The position numbers and the translations under genes are program-made. From positions 13,300 through 77,299 of the forward strand of contig JAFZOV010000038.1 of NCBI GenBank assembly GCA_017550445.1: 64,000 nt of DNA, given 5' to 3'. Source of the stretch: Fibrobacter sp. (lineage in GTDB: Bacteria > Fibrobacterota > Fibrobacteria > Fibrobacterales > Fibrobacteraceae). The notes beneath the pieces are model-generated. The model was not told the origin of the DNA, ran no database searches, and saw only the letters and a list, made by a program, of their open reading frames with translations. Positions 8,823 to 18,655 of the stretch are shown here, piece after piece (position 1 is the stretch's first letter; every line of letters begins with the position of its first letter).

Positions 8823-9989
8823 CTACTCGTATTCCGGGAGAGACCATTCCGTGGGCATCGACCCGGGATCGTCATGCTTGTAGGTAAAGCCCTTTTCAGG
8901 GTCAAGCTTATCCACAGAGCCCTTTACCGCAGAGACACAAGTTCTACCACTCTCCTTATTAATGGAGCAGGTGGTGTTTTTCATCAGCAACTGGTCACCG
9001 TACACATCCCATGTACCAGACCTCTTTTCTTGCTGAGCCTTTTTCAAAGTCACTTCGACATTGTGGTTACCTAGGCTATCCAGCTTAAGAGACCACTTGT
9101 AATTGTCATCGTAGGCTACCCAGGTACCAACAAGCTTGCTGCGGTCGACATCCTTATACTTGAGCGTAGACTTGGAGCAGCTCATATCGTCGCCAGCCAC
9201 GATGGACATGTTGAAATCACCGTCAAGTTCGGCAGAAACCAGAGAGTAGACGGATTTGTCGAAGAATACCGGGAGCATCAGCAAGTAGCCGCGCTGGATA
9301 TCGTAATAACCAGCGGACCAACTAGTCGAATCGCCGTTCGTTTCTTCAACAACGTAACGATCCTTGAAGAACGAGTAGACCTGTTTCAAATCTCCGTTCT
9401 TGCAAGAAAGCTTGACGCCCTTCAAATCGGCGGCATTCGTAATGGTATTCTGTTCTTTTTCTATGCTGACCGGTTCAACATCCTTGAACTTGCCACCATT
9501 GATAGACACCTGCAACTGGTCTTTTTCATTGACAATGAACTTGAGTTCGCCTGAATCTTCAAAGAACTTCTGCATCTTGTCGGCACTCTTGGATTCGACG
9601 CCCATAAAGGAGCCGTTTTCGGTCCCAAATTCAATGACACCGTCCTTGAATTCCGAACGGACTGCAATCCATGCCGGATCTTCAATCCACAGAGAGAACA
9701 CCCCCTGCTTGGCACCTACAGCAAGATACAAATCCGTACCGAACATTTCGCCGAGAGACATGTTCTTTTCCAAGTCTTCCAGCGTGGCCGCACGGGTACC
9801 CTTGGGGGCATCGGCTTCCTTGGAAGAAGAGGACTTTGCAGTCGAAGAAGAAGATTCTTCTACACTAGAAGAGGAATCGTCATCACCGCGTTCCACATTA
9901 GAAGAATTATCATCGCTGCCACAAGCGGCTAGCATCAAAGACATTGCAAAGGCGGAAGATACCACCGCCGAACAGGCTTTAAAATTCAT
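8823..9989 (-). CDS. Hypothetical lipoprotein with poly-Ser linker
   Basis: 388 residues from ATG 9987-9989, preceded by GAGG. The signal peptide MNFKACSAVVSSAFAMSLML ends in a LAAC lipobox. A Ser/Asp/Glu-rich linker follows (residues about 24-60), typical of secreted Fibrobacter proteins. The remainder is a soluble beta-rich domain without a family I recognise; its C-terminal third (VGTWVAYDDNYKWSLKLD ... GTWDVYGDQL) resembles lipocalin-like beta-sheet proteins found in lipoproteins. Four Cys in the C-terminal half may form disulfides. It is probably surface- or periplasm-exposed. Function unknown. Confidence 0.75.
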   Translation of the reverse strand: MNFKACSAVVSSAFAMSLMLAACGSDDNSSNVERGDDDSSSSVEESSSSTAKSSSSKEADAPKGTRAATLEDLEKNMSLGEMFGTDLYLAVGAKQGVFSLWIEDPAWIAVRSEFKDGVIEFGTENGSFMGVESKSADKMQKFFEDSGELKFIVNEKDQLQVSINGGKFKDVEPVSIEKEQNTITNAADLKGVKLSCKNGDLKQVYSFFKDRYVVEETNGDSTSWSAGYYDIQRGYLLMLPVFFDKSVYSLVSAELDGDFNMSIVAGDDMSCSKSTLKYKDVDRSKLVGTWVAYDDNYKWSLKLDSLGNHNVEVTLKKAQQEKRSGTWDVYGDQLLMKNTTCSINKESGRTCVSAVKGSVDKLDPEKGFTYKHDDPGSMPTEWSLPEYE

Positions 9990-10078
9990 ACATACCTCGT
10001 TTTCTGCATAGAATATACACAAAAAAAGGGACAATGTAAATATTTGTCGATTTTTTGTGATAAAAAACGCTTTTTGAC

Positions 10079-10963
10079 TCAATTTTTTAAGGGTGCACCG
10101 GGATTGTACCCCAAATCGGCCTTGGCATTCTCGATATCGGGAGCTGCGTCATACAAAAATCCCGCAAGGGCCTGCTCCGCCGTGACGGGCTTTCCGCCAA
10201 TCCAGCTTTTGAGCACCGCAAGCTTTTTAGCGATCCACCAGGGTACCGGCACCATCAAATGACGCTTTTTAGCCAACTTCAAGACAGCTTTTGCCATATC
10301 CGCCATCGAAAGCACCTTTTCGCCAGCCAGGGCGTATGTTTTTGCAACGGCGTTTTCAGAAAGGCCGGCCAGGGCAATTCCCTTGACCAAATCGACACTC
10401 TTGACAGGCCGCTTAAGGCATTTGCCCCCACCGGGCAAAAAATACACCGGAAAACGGCGCACATAGTCGGCATACATGTTAAATTCGATTCCGCCGCCAT
10501 AACCCACAGGCTCCCCGATTACCAGCGTCGGGCGCACAATGGTCCATGGGATGCCGGAATCCCTGACGCAAGACTCCCCCGCCAATTTACTTTTGCCGTA
10601 TTCCGTAAGTACGGGATACGTCACCGAAATGCTTGACACATAGACCAGGCGCCTTACACCGGCCTCTTGGGCGGCGGCAACCACATTGCGGGTCCCGCCG
10701 GCATTGATGCGTTCGAAGGCGCCCGATTTTGTAGAAAGGAGGATAGCGGCCAGGTGGTAGACCAGGTCTACGCCCTCAAAAGCCTTGCGAATCGAATTCG
10801 CGTCCGATACATCCCCATAAAAAACCTCCACCCCCTCGGGTAAAAACCCAGCCTGGGTATCGCCCGGGAGCACAAGCACGCGAACACACACATCACGGGC
10901 TAAAAGTTCCCGACAGAGCGCCTTCCCTACGACGCCTGCGCCACCCGTCACCAAAGCAATCAT
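10079..10963 (-). CDS. NAD-dependent epimerase/dehydratase (extended SDR)
   Basis: 294 residues. The N-terminus carries the Rossmann dinucleotide motif TGGAGVVGKAL, then DxxD-type YGDVSDANS and a YHLAAILLST segment. The SDR catalytic YxxxK is YGKSK at about residue 144. The fold and size match atypical/extended SDRs acting on nucleotide sugars or sterol-like substrates, but the substrate cannot be read from the sequence. The ATG lies 2 nt after the stop of the DnaA-family gene, so the two are cotranscribed. Confidence 0.85.
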   Translation of the reverse strand: MIALVTGGAGVVGKALCRELLARDVCVRVLVLPGDTQAGFLPEGVEVFYGDVSDANSIRKAFEGVDLVYHLAAILLSTKSGAFERINAGGTRNVVAAAQEAGVRRLVYVSSISVTYPVLTEYGKSKLAGESCVRDSGIPWTIVRPTLVIGEPVGYGGGIEFNMYADYVRRFPVYFLPGGGKCLKRPVKSVDLVKGIALAGLSENAVAKTYALAGEKVLSMADMAKAVLKLAKKRHLMVPVPWWIAKKLAVLKSWIGGKPVTAEQALAGFLYDAAPDIENAKADLGYNPGAPLKN

Positions 10964-10965
10964 TG

Positions 10966-12435
10966 CTAGGCTTCCAGCAAATAGCGGATGTCCTTGACCT
11001 TGCGGGCAAGGTCTTCGTCTTTATCCATCTGCTTTACCAGTGAACGGATGGCGGCGATAACAGAAGAGTAATCCCTATTAAAGAATTCGCCAATATTTAC
11101 GAGCGAGGTATTGGTCATTTCTCGGCAAAGGTACATCGCTACCTTGCGCGGAAGGGCGACACCGGCATCTTGGCGCTTGCTTGCAAGGGCCGTGAGGTCG
11201 CAATCGAATTCCATGGCAACAGTCTCGGAGATTCCCTTGACAGAAAGCTCTTCGACACCGGAGGTTCCGGGAGCTGCCACCAAGCGCTTTACGGCACCGA
11301 GGTCCAAGTTCTCTTCGCAGAATTCGTTCATGGCGCGGAGACCGTTCAGCATGCCCTCGATGACGCGGAAGTTTTCGCGCGGCGGGAGCGACAGGAACCG
11401 GCAAATTTCTTCGCGGTCCTTGTCCACAAAAGGAATGTTCATGGACTTCTTCTGGATAAGCTTCATGCGGGTCGTAAGATCCGGTACATCGAGGCCCACA
11501 GCCACGCAGGATTCCAGCGGAGCCAAAAGCTTTGCCGAGATGCTCGGAATTTCGGAATGGCCCTTGGGGCGGATTTCACCTTCGTGAAGGGGCTTGAACT
11601 GGGACGGATGCCTGTCGCAAGAAAGCACCACCTGCTTGCCCTGGGAGCGCAAATGCTTGATCAAGATGGCAAGACGTTCCTGGGTGCTTACACCATATTC
11701 CAGGAGCTGGACATCGTCCAGAAGCAACACATCGCAGTTTTCGTACTTTTCCTGGAAGGCTTCCGCTAGTTCGCGGACATTACCCAGCTTAGCCTTCAAG
11801 GCCTTGCTCATGGCGGTCGCATCGCGGAGGAATTCGTAGGCATGGCAATAGACCACGCGAATCTGGGAATTCGTCTTGAGCATCTGACCGGCAATGGACT
11901 GCAAAAGATGCGTCTTGCCAAGACCGGACTTTCCATAAACGAAAAGCGGATTCAAGGCCGGGTCCCCCGGCTTTTCGGCGACGGACTTGCAGGCTTCACA
12001 AGCGGTAAAGTTGCAGTCACCTTCGATAAAGTTCTCGAAGGTATAGCCAGCATACAGAGAAAGCTTGAGGCGAGGGCGTTTCTTGGGAGCTGCCGCACGA
12101 ACAGTGCGAACGGACGGAAGCTTCGGAGCCGCCGGGGTCGACATCACCTGCACGCTTTTTTCTGTAGCGGCAATAGAAATCTTAAAATCAACAAAGGACT
12201 CGCCAAGGACTTCGGCAAAAGCCTTGCGCATAATGTCCGCATAATGAGCCTTCACCCAGTTTTCACGCAGTTCATCCGGGACAGAAAGCTGCACAACACC
12301 ATCAAAAACGCCTTCGAAGCCTACCGTATCTAAAATGGCCAGGCCGAAATAATCATTGCATTCTTCTCGCAAACGGTCCAGAGTCAACTGCCAGACCGAA
12401 GATTCAGTATTTAAAAGAGCAACAGAGTTTGTCAC
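10966..12435 (-). CDS. DnaA-family replication initiator-like ATPase (divergent)
   Basis: 489 residues, GTG start at 12433-12435. Domain III has a Walker A (GKSGLGKTH) and Walker B (VLLLDDVQLL) and a sensor-II-like NFRVIEG; domain IV is a DnaA-type HTH (NIGEFFNRDYSSVIAAI). Two features are unusual. The box VII segment, normally SRF..GL with the arginine finger, reads APLESCVAVGL here, so the Arg is replaced. The domain IV signature is one residue shorter than the usual FGGRDHTTV. Its neighbours are an epimerase and a small unknown gene, not dnaN/recF. It is either a diverged chromosomal dnaA or a DnaA paralogue; the missing arginine finger favours the latter. Confidence 0.8.
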   Translation of the reverse strand: MTNSVALLNTESSVWQLTLDRLREECNDYFGLAILDTVGFEGVFDGVVQLSVPDELRENWVKAHYADIMRKAFAEVLGESFVDFKISIAATEKSVQVMSTPAAPKLPSVRTVRAAAPKKRPRLKLSLYAGYTFENFIEGDCNFTACEACKSVAEKPGDPALNPLFVYGKSGLGKTHLLQSIAGQMLKTNSQIRVVYCHAYEFLRDATAMSKALKAKLGNVRELAEAFQEKYENCDVLLLDDVQLLEYGVSTQERLAILIKHLRSQGKQVVLSCDRHPSQFKPLHEGEIRPKGHSEIPSISAKLLAPLESCVAVGLDVPDLTTRMKLIQKKSMNIPFVDKDREEICRFLSLPPRENFRVIEGMLNGLRAMNEFCEENLDLGAVKRLVAAPGTSGVEELSVKGISETVAMEFDCDLTALASKRQDAGVALPRKVAMYLCREMTNTSLVNIGEFFNRDYSSVIAAIRSLVKQMDKDEDLARKVKDIRYLLEA

Positions 12436-12803
12436 GTTTTACCAATCATCTAAAAAAGCATGAAAAAATTAAATAAAGCATACAACAAAATGACAAGGCT
12501 CCACATTTTTTTTTGAAAAGTGGCGATTTTGAGCAAAAAACGGGAAAAAAATATTTATTCCCAATATTACCCCCATTGTTGTAAACGAATCACGCTTTTA
12601 ATCACTCCGCAGTCAAGACAGAACCCCTATGTTTGGAACAACTTATCAACAGAAAAATTTTGAACTATGCCTTGACAAAAAAAGTACAACTTTAGTACAC
12701 AAAGAAGCACTAATACAGAACACATACAAAAAAATAACTGCCCATTTTTGTCAAAAAAAGGCAGTTTTCCGTAGAAGATATTGAATATCAATGATTTAGC
12801 GTT
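12436..12803. other. AT-rich intergenic region upstream of the DnaA-like gene
   Basis: 368 nt without a gene, rich in A-runs. It contains one near-consensus DnaA box (TTATCAACA, 12643-12651, one mismatch to TTATCCACA) and a minus-strand terminator at 12728-12768. I see no cluster of boxes or GC-skew evidence, so a replication origin is not supported here. The promoter of the DnaA-like gene probably lies in this region. Confidence 0.5.
12728..12768 (-). terminator. Rho-independent terminator of the 144-aa gene
   Basis: On the minus strand an AACTGCC/GGCAGTT stem, extended by T/A pairing inside, is followed by a T-run. It ends the gene at 12804-13238 and separates it from the DnaA-like gene. 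Confidence 0.75.
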
Positions 12804-13238
12804 CTATTTTCTTTCGTCCATTTTCGACTGGAGATTTTCGATACGCTGTTCCAGCATTTTCTGGATTTCGGGCAAGAGTTTATCCTTGATTCGATCCAGG
12901 TAAAGGCACTGCAGCTGGATCATGCGGTTACGATGCCTACCGGCATGTTCCTGAATCCAACGGCTTACCGCCACCTGACGATCTTGCATACGTTCCTGCA
13001 GCACCTGCTTGATATACGTTGTCTGTACAGACATATAACGCTGCATATTGAACGGGAGCTTGTATGTACGGATGAATTGCTTGAGCAATTCCAGAAGCGA
13101 CAAGTTCTGAGCCCTGCGTTCCTGAATGAATTGCTTCAATTCTTCGCAGTGGCATTCAAAGAAAGGCATAATGGCTTTATCATCGATCTGATAAAGTTCC
13201 AACTCGTCTTGTTTCTTTGTCGCTTCGTCGACAGCCAT
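12804..13238 (-). CDS. Hypothetical helical protein (144 aa)
   Basis: The protein is almost wholly helical and charged, with a Gln/Arg-rich middle (TYIKQVLQERMQDRQVAVSR) and a coiled-coil-like end (KMLEQRIENLQSKMDERK). There is no signal peptide or membrane span. It lies between a U32 enzyme and the DnaA-like gene on the same strand, with its own terminator. An AT-rich stretch (TATAAATTTATAAC) lies just before the ATG. No family is recognised. Confidence 0.65.
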   Translation of the reverse strand: MAVDEATKKQDELELYQIDDKAIMPFFECHCEELKQFIQERRAQNLSLLELLKQFIRTYKLPFNMQRYMSVQTTYIKQVLQERMQDRQVAVSRWIQEHAGRHRNRMIQLQCLYLDRIKDKLLPEIQKMLEQRIENLQSKMDERK

Positions 13239-13276
13239 GTTATAAATTTATAAAAAAATTCAATTTTTCCGTAAAA

Positions 13277-14590
13277 TTACGTGATTTTACGCACGAAAAA
13301 GGAGTACGGAATATTAAAAGAAAGTATTTCAACAGAATCTTGTAAGAAAACAGTTCCTTCGGTTCCCGGATGCAGGCGATCCACATCGCCCCCCTTGAAA
13401 TCCTTCATGGCAGCAACAGTGCAAGGTGCCATTCCCGACGGGGTCATCAGCTCCAAAGAATCGTCAATGGAGAAAGGCGTCTTGACATTGACCCTGCAAG
13501 AATTTGTATTCGCATCGTAAGACAAGACCTGCGCCGCAACGCAACCACCGGGAGCCTCTTCGTGAGTAGACTCATAATTCTGAGGCAAGGGGCCGCGCAG
13601 GAATCCCGGCATGAATCCGCGGCCATCCACAAAGGATATGGCACGGCGGCTTTCGTCAGACACCTTGACCGATTCAGGCTCAACCCCCTGCTCAAACTGC
13701 ACGGCACAAGAATCAATCGCCATGCGGTAGGCTCGCACCACCTGGCTCAGGTAATACACAGACTTGGTACGACCTTCGATCTTGAACGAATCCAGGCCGG
13801 CAGCCATCAGTTCGGGAATCACGTCGATGGCGCAAATATCGCGGCTGCTCATGAAATAAGTTCCCCAAGTATCCTCATCCAAGGCAATGGGGGGGAGTTC
13901 CGGGCGGTCGGTACGCTGCAAGCGAAACTCCCCTACATGCTCCTGATAATTTTCGCACTGGGGCTCCGGATTTGCATACAAACGATAAGGCATACGGCAA
14001 CTGTTATCGCAGGCACCCTGATTCGCGTCGCGGCGGGTCACCCAGTTACTGAGCATACAGCGCCCAGACATCGACATACACACGGCTCCGTGCACAAAAA
14101 CTTCCAATTCCAGATCCGGCAAACGGTTCTTGATTTCCAGAATTTCGGACAAACGAAGTTCGCGGCTCAGAATCACGCGATGCACGCCAAGATCGCGCCA
14201 GAACTTAGCGGCCAGATAATTGGTGGTATTCGCCTGCACAGACAAATGAATCTCGACATCGGGGCGCACTTCGCGAAGCCAACCGACAAAACCGGGGTCA
14301 GCCACAATCAGGGCATCGGGTTTCAAGTCAATGGCCGCGAGCAAAGCTTTCTGAAAGGCCTCCACCTTCACGTTACGGGGAATCACGTTACTGGTGAGGT
14401 AAAATTTTTTACCCAATCGATGGGCGTATTCAATCCCTTCGGCCAGGTCGTCCAGATTCTTGAATCCGTTTTCACGAGCACGGAGCGAAAAAGCGGGCTG
14501 CCCAGCATACACGGCATCGGCACCATACGCAAAAGCGTATTTCATACGAATCAAATCGCCAGCAGGAGCAAGAAGTTCAGGCTTTTGCAT
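13277..14590 (-). CDS. trhP: U32 family enzyme, TrhP-like (tRNA U34 hydroxylation)
   Basis: 437 residues, close to E. coli TrhP/YegQ (453). It starts MQKPELLAPAGDLIRMKYAF, the U32 signature, with GADAVYAGQPAFSLR. The U32 cysteine region reads EVFVHGAVCMSMSGRCMLSN ... GACDNSCRMPY, giving four conserved Cys likely to bind an Fe-S cluster. The family uses prephenate for 5-hydroxylation of wobble uridine in tRNA. The 'peptidase' label of U32 is historical. Four nt separate the start from the downstream stop of the Wzi-like gene on the same strand. Confidence 0.87.
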   Translation of the reverse strand: MQKPELLAPAGDLIRMKYAFAYGADAVYAGQPAFSLRARENGFKNLDDLAEGIEYAHRLGKKFYLTSNVIPRNVKVEAFQKALLAAIDLKPDALIVADPGFVGWLREVRPDVEIHLSVQANTTNYLAAKFWRDLGVHRVILSRELRLSEILEIKNRLPDLELEVFVHGAVCMSMSGRCMLSNWVTRRDANQGACDNSCRMPYRLYANPEPQCENYQEHVGEFRLQRTDRPELPPIALDEDTWGTYFMSSRDICAIDVIPELMAAGLDSFKIEGRTKSVYYLSQVVRAYRMAIDSCAVQFEQGVEPESVKVSDESRRAISFVDGRGFMPGFLRGPLPQNYESTHEEAPGGCVAAQVLSYDANTNSCRVNVKTPFSIDDSLELMTPSGMAPCTVAAMKDFKGGDVDRLHPGTEGTVFLQDSVEILSFNIPYSFFVRKIT

Positions 14591-14593
14591 AGA

Positions 14594-16144
14594 CTACCAC
14601 TTAAATCCTGTACGCAGATAAACCTTTTCATCGTTGAACAACGTAATCTCGCCCAGGAAGAACACATATTGCCCTTCATAGCTGATTGAAGGCGTCAGGG
14701 AATATTCCATCTTCGCGCCCTTCAAGAAACGTTTATGAAGTTTCATGTGATCATGAGTTGGAGTCGTATCGTTCAAAGCACTACCATGATCCGTTCCCTT
14801 CCAGAACCAGGTGTTACGGAGCGAAGCAAAAATGTGATGATCCAAGCGACCATAAGCGGTAAAGTCAATGGTCTGGCTGTTCGGGCCTGCTTGGTTACCC
14901 AGCGGGCGGCCCAGATGAGCCATCTGCGCCGTATTCGAATAGAAGTGGGAATACACATAGGGTTCTACGCGGGCATATTCAGCAATAAAGCCCGATTCCA
15001 GCAAATGGGCATTAATCTTGAAATCATGCGCACCATGCATACCGGCCATCCAAGCCCACTTGGCCTCGATGTTATCATTTTTCACGAGGCTCACCGGGCT
15101 TTCCATGTCATCCAGGAAGAATTCGCTGTAAACGCGGAGAGAACGGAACAGGCGGTAGTTAAAGTCGAACGAAAGGGAACCGTTATTGCTGTCTTCGGAG
15201 TAGTTCCCCTTTTCCATGAACAGGGGAACCGTCGGAACAAACAGCCAGGGTTTCAGGTTATCATACTGGATCTGCAATTCACTGATACCAAAAGTGGCAT
15301 TACCCACGGCCAGTTCGTAACGGTGACCAAAAATATTGCGGGTATTATCGATATTCTTTTTGTCGAAGCTATGATAGATGCGCAAGTCTCCGTAGAACGA
15401 AAGCACGCGCAACGGGCCAAACTGCATATCGAGCGAAAGCATGTTATACGGGAGCGCAAACTGGTTCAGGCTCAGGTTATTGTAGTAGCCCGGCCCCCAA
15501 TGCATCACGTCGCGGCCAAAGTCTAGACGCAGCCAATTGTAGTTCAAGGCGATATGCGTGCGGTAGCGTGCGTAGCTAACATATTCAAGTCCCGAATTAT
15601 TTTCTTCTCTCTGGTATTCCAGGAATTCACCATCAAAGGATTTCGGATAATTGTCGGTCTCTCTTTCCGTTGCCAAATGACCTTCGTCATAAATGCGGGC
15701 ATCCAACACGAAGTCAATGGAATCCGCATAGCCGCGCAAGTAGATACCCCCGTCAATTCCCGGCCAAATCGTATCGTTCAGCGCCTCGCCGCCGCGATAA
15801 TCCAAGCCTCCGACAAGAGACATCGCCATAGCCATGCGTGGAGCCTTGTTTTCAAAAGAGCCATGTCCCGAAACCGCCGCGCCGTTTTCACTATCAAAGT
15901 ACAGCAGCGCATTCTTTTCGTTGGCTACAAAATTTTTGCGGAATGTCGTATCGCGGTGCGGGTATGCAAAGAACTGACGTCCCTCCCCCGTGGTAACGCG
16001 ATGCAAATCGAACAGCATAGGAGAATTTTCCAGGAGTCGCAAGTTGCGGACATTTTCGGGGCCGACTACAGGCGATGCTGCAAAAGCCGGAATAGAAAGC
16101 AATGTTGCCAACAAAAGGGCAAACGGCTTGGAATATATTTTCAT
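14594..16144 (-). CDS. Wzi-like outer membrane protein (capsule assembly family)
   Basis: About 516 residues from ATG 16142-16144, which opens a signal peptide (MKIYSKPFALLLATLLSIPA, cleavage near AFA-ASP). The mature part is rich in alternating aromatic/polar beta strands. It contains the Wzi-type segment LRLDFGRDVMHWGPGYYNNL and ends YLRTGFKW. Wzi forms an 18-strand outer-membrane barrel that binds capsule polysaccharide in E. coli; in bacteria without capsule operons, relatives are annotated simply as capsule assembly Wzi family. No capsule genes are adjacent, though sugar-handling genes lie within the window. Confidence 0.65.
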   Translation of the reverse strand: MKIYSKPFALLLATLLSIPAFAASPVVGPENVRNLRLLENSPMLFDLHRVTTGEGRQFFAYPHRDTTFRKNFVANEKNALLYFDSENGAAVSGHGSFENKAPRMAMAMSLVGGLDYRGGEALNDTIWPGIDGGIYLRGYADSIDFVLDARIYDEGHLATERETDNYPKSFDGEFLEYQREENNSGLEYVSYARYRTHIALNYNWLRLDFGRDVMHWGPGYYNNLSLNQFALPYNMLSLDMQFGPLRVLSFYGDLRIYHSFDKKNIDNTRNIFGHRYELAVGNATFGISELQIQYDNLKPWLFVPTVPLFMEKGNYSEDSNNGSLSFDFNYRLFRSLRVYSEFFLDDMESPVSLVKNDNIEAKWAWMAGMHGAHDFKINAHLLESGFIAEYARVEPYVYSHFYSNTAQMAHLGRPLGNQAGPNSQTIDFTAYGRLDHHIFASLRNTWFWKGTDHGSALNDTTPTHDHMKLHKRFLKGAKMEYSLTPSISYEGQYVFFLGEITLFNDEKVYLRTGFKW

Positions 16145-16393
16145 AACGTCTCGATTTTTCAAGAATCTTAACAAGAATTTTAGGGGCGTGATATTTCGTC
16201 AAAAGATAGCTTTTTATTCCCTGTATACGCCGTCTATCACATATTTTGGAGCTTTTTGTTCCGAACGGGGTAATTTGTACCATTTTTCATTTTCTGTTTT
16301 TTTTATTAGGCATCATTTTGATATGAAAACGGACTTTACGCAATGTATCTTTTCTAAAAACACTAGCACCCCCCACCTTTAAACGAGGAAAAA

Positions 16394-18655
16394 ATGCTTA
16401 CAAGGAAATGTTTGGGAATTACGTCTCTTGTAACGTTTGGCCTTATCGCAGGTTGTTCGAGCGATGACAGCTCTACCACACCGAAAGACGATCTCGCTAA
16501 TGTTACAGAAAACACCACAAACGCATGCGTCTACGACGGCTATACCGCCATGCTGGGCGTGAACGGAGAAACTCTATGCCTTGATACCGAAGGAACACTC
16601 GCCTTCTGGATCAATTCCGACGGATCTTACGGATTCCCCGAAGCCTCTCAGGATTCCGAGACTCTGAATGACTCCTCCACAAATGACGATGCAGGCTCCT
16701 CTACGCCCAACGATTCTGGAGCAATTTACCTAACCTGTACCTCAGAGAAAGCTCTTTACACGATTAACGGCATTTCTTACTACAAGGACACCGACGGAAG
16801 CCTCTATTACTTTGATGCTGACTGCAACAAGGCATCTCTGACGGTAGCTACACCGGCAAGCAGTTCCTCGATTTCCGAAGGTTCTGAAACGAACGCAAGC
16901 AGCGCCTCGCAACCGGTACAATCCTCTTCTTCCGAAACAACAGCGTCTGTATCTAGCAGTTCGGATGCAACGCCCAACAGCAGCGCCACAGCTAGTAGCT
17001 CCTCCGTCGTTAGCACTTCGAACGGGAAAGTGCCCACCATCAGCTACTCTGCAAACGGAGCCACCGTCGAAAACAACAACAGCTGTGTCGCGGTCACCGG
17101 CGGAGAAGTCGTAATCACCTGCGCTGGCGACTATGACTTTAGCGGTTCCTACAGCGGTGCCGATGCCCAGATTCGCGTTTATTCGCCCAAGAGTGATTCG
17201 GGAGTCTATCTGAACCTGCGCGGACTCACGCTCACTAACACCGCAGATGCCCCCATTTACGCCCAAATGGCGAGCAAGACTTTCGTGGTTCCCAAAAACG
17301 GTACCACCAACACGCTTAGCGACGGAAGCTCCCGTACCAAGACATTTACTTACACCAATTCCAACAACGAAACGAAAGTGGACACTACCAGCGCCTGCAT
17401 CTATGCCAAGGATGACTTGACCATCAAAGGCGAAGGAACATTGATCGTTAAAGGCAACTACAACAACGGCATTCATACCAGCAACGACTTGAGAGTCAAA
17501 AACGGCCTCATCACGGTAACCGCCAAGAATAACGGCCTCAAGGGTAAAGAATCCGTAAGCATCAGCGGCGGCACGCTCAACATCACCACTACGGTGGGTG
17601 ACGGCATCAAGAGCGACACCGATGACGCAACCGACTTGGCTGCCGGCAAGGGCTCTATCGAAATCACCGGCGGTGATATCACTATCAATTCCAAATACGA
17701 CGGAATTACCGCAAACAACATCGTGAGTATCGCAAACGGCGAAAGCACCACCCCAAGCATCAAGATTACGGCTGGCGGCGGACATACTTGCCTTAGCGAC
17801 CCCACGACCAGCAGCGGAAATAACGGCGGCATGGGCGGATTCCCCGGCATGGGCGGCAGCTCCTGCTCTGCAGATTCCAGCTCCAAGGGCATCAAGGCCG
17901 ATTCCAACATTGTCATCAGCGGAGGCTCCATTGAAATCAATAGCCGCGACGATGGTGTACACAGCGAAGGAAATATCACGATTTCTGGCGGTGTAACAAC
18001 TATCGCCACCGATGACGACGGTGTACACTCCGAAAAGGCTCTCTACATCAAGGATAATGCAATTGTCCGCGTGACCATTGCATACGAAGGCCTGGAATCT
18101 CCAGACATGAACCTTGAAGGCGGCATTACAAGCGTCATTACAACTGACGACGGCTGGAATGCAGCTGGTGGTACCTCCACAACGACTGGTGGCAACACCG
18201 GTCGCGGCGGCCCCGGCGGCGGTTGGGGCGGTCCTGGAGGCGGAAGCACCGGCAAGCTCACGGTTACGGGCGGCTACCACTATATTTACGTGGGCACCGG
18301 CGACACCGACGGCATTGACAGCAACGGCGACATCACCATCTCGGGCGGCGTGATTATCGTGGAATGCCGCATGAACGGCGGTATGGGCGGCATGGTGGAC
18401 TCCGATGGCACCACCAGCATCAAGGGCGCAAAGCTTCTTGGCTTTGGCACCAACAACTCCGAAGAAGGCACGCAGTACAGCGTAAGTTTCAACACGAACA
18501 GCTACTACGGCACTTCTGAAATCGCCTTCAAGCCGAGCTTCAGCGGAAGCAAGATGGTTTCTAGCGTAGGTCAGCCGAGCGCTATCAGCAGCGTCAGCGG
18601 CATGAACAAGACCTGCTTTGACAAGGATGAAACCCGCTGTGTATATGTAAAGTAA
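16394..18655 (+). CDS. Cthe_2159-like carbohydrate-binding beta-helix lipoprotein
   Basis: 753 residues. The N-terminus ends in a lipobox (LIAGCSSDD). A short domain and long Ser-rich linker (residues about 150-215, poly-Ser blocks) lead to a right-handed beta-helix. The helix carries recurrent motifs such as GDGIKSDTDD, YDGITANNIV, RDDGVHSEGNITISGG and DDDGVHSEKALYI, the pattern of the Cthe_2159/DUF4353 family of polysaccharide (cellulose/acid-sugar) binding proteins. Gly-rich loops (GGMGGFPGMGG) interrupt the helix. It probably sits on the cell surface and binds plant-wall polymer and calcium. A ribosome binding site (GAGGAAAAA) precedes the ATG. Confidence 0.82.
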   Translation: MLTRKCLGITSLVTFGLIAGCSSDDSSTTPKDDLANVTENTTNACVYDGYTAMLGVNGETLCLDTEGTLAFWINSDGSYGFPEASQDSETLNDSSTNDDAGSSTPNDSGAIYLTCTSEKALYTINGISYYKDTDGSLYYFDADCNKASLTVATPASSSSISEGSETNASSASQPVQSSSSETTASVSSSSDATPNSSATASSSSVVSTSNGKVPTISYSANGATVENNNSCVAVTGGEVVITCAGDYDFSGSYSGADAQIRVYSPKSDSGVYLNLRGLTLTNTADAPIYAQMASKTFVVPKNGTTNTLSDGSSRTKTFTYTNSNNETKVDTTSACIYAKDDLTIKGEGTLIVKGNYNNGIHTSNDLRVKNGLITVTAKNNGLKGKESVSISGGTLNITTTVGDGIKSDTDDATDLAAGKGSIEITGGDITINSKYDGITANNIVSIANGESTTPSIKITAGGGHTCLSDPTTSSGNNGGMGGFPGMGGSSCSADSSSKGIKADSNIVISGGSIEINSRDDGVHSEGNITISGGVTTIATDDDGVHSEKALYIKDNAIVRVTIAYEGLESPDMNLEGGITSVITTDDGWNAAGGTSTTTGGNTGRGGPGGGWGGPGGGSTGKLTVTGGYHYIYVGTGDTDGIDSNGDITISGGVIIVECRMNGGMGGMVDSDGTTSIKGAKLLGFGTNNSEEGTQYSVSFNTNSYYGTSEIAFKPSFSGSKMVSSVGQPSAISSVSGMNKTCFDKDETRCVYVK

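Noticed and set aside
12436..12803. Replication origin beside the DnaA-like gene
   Set aside because: Only one imperfect DnaA box, no cluster, no dnaN/recF neighbours, and the protein itself is divergent. A terminator sits in the middle.
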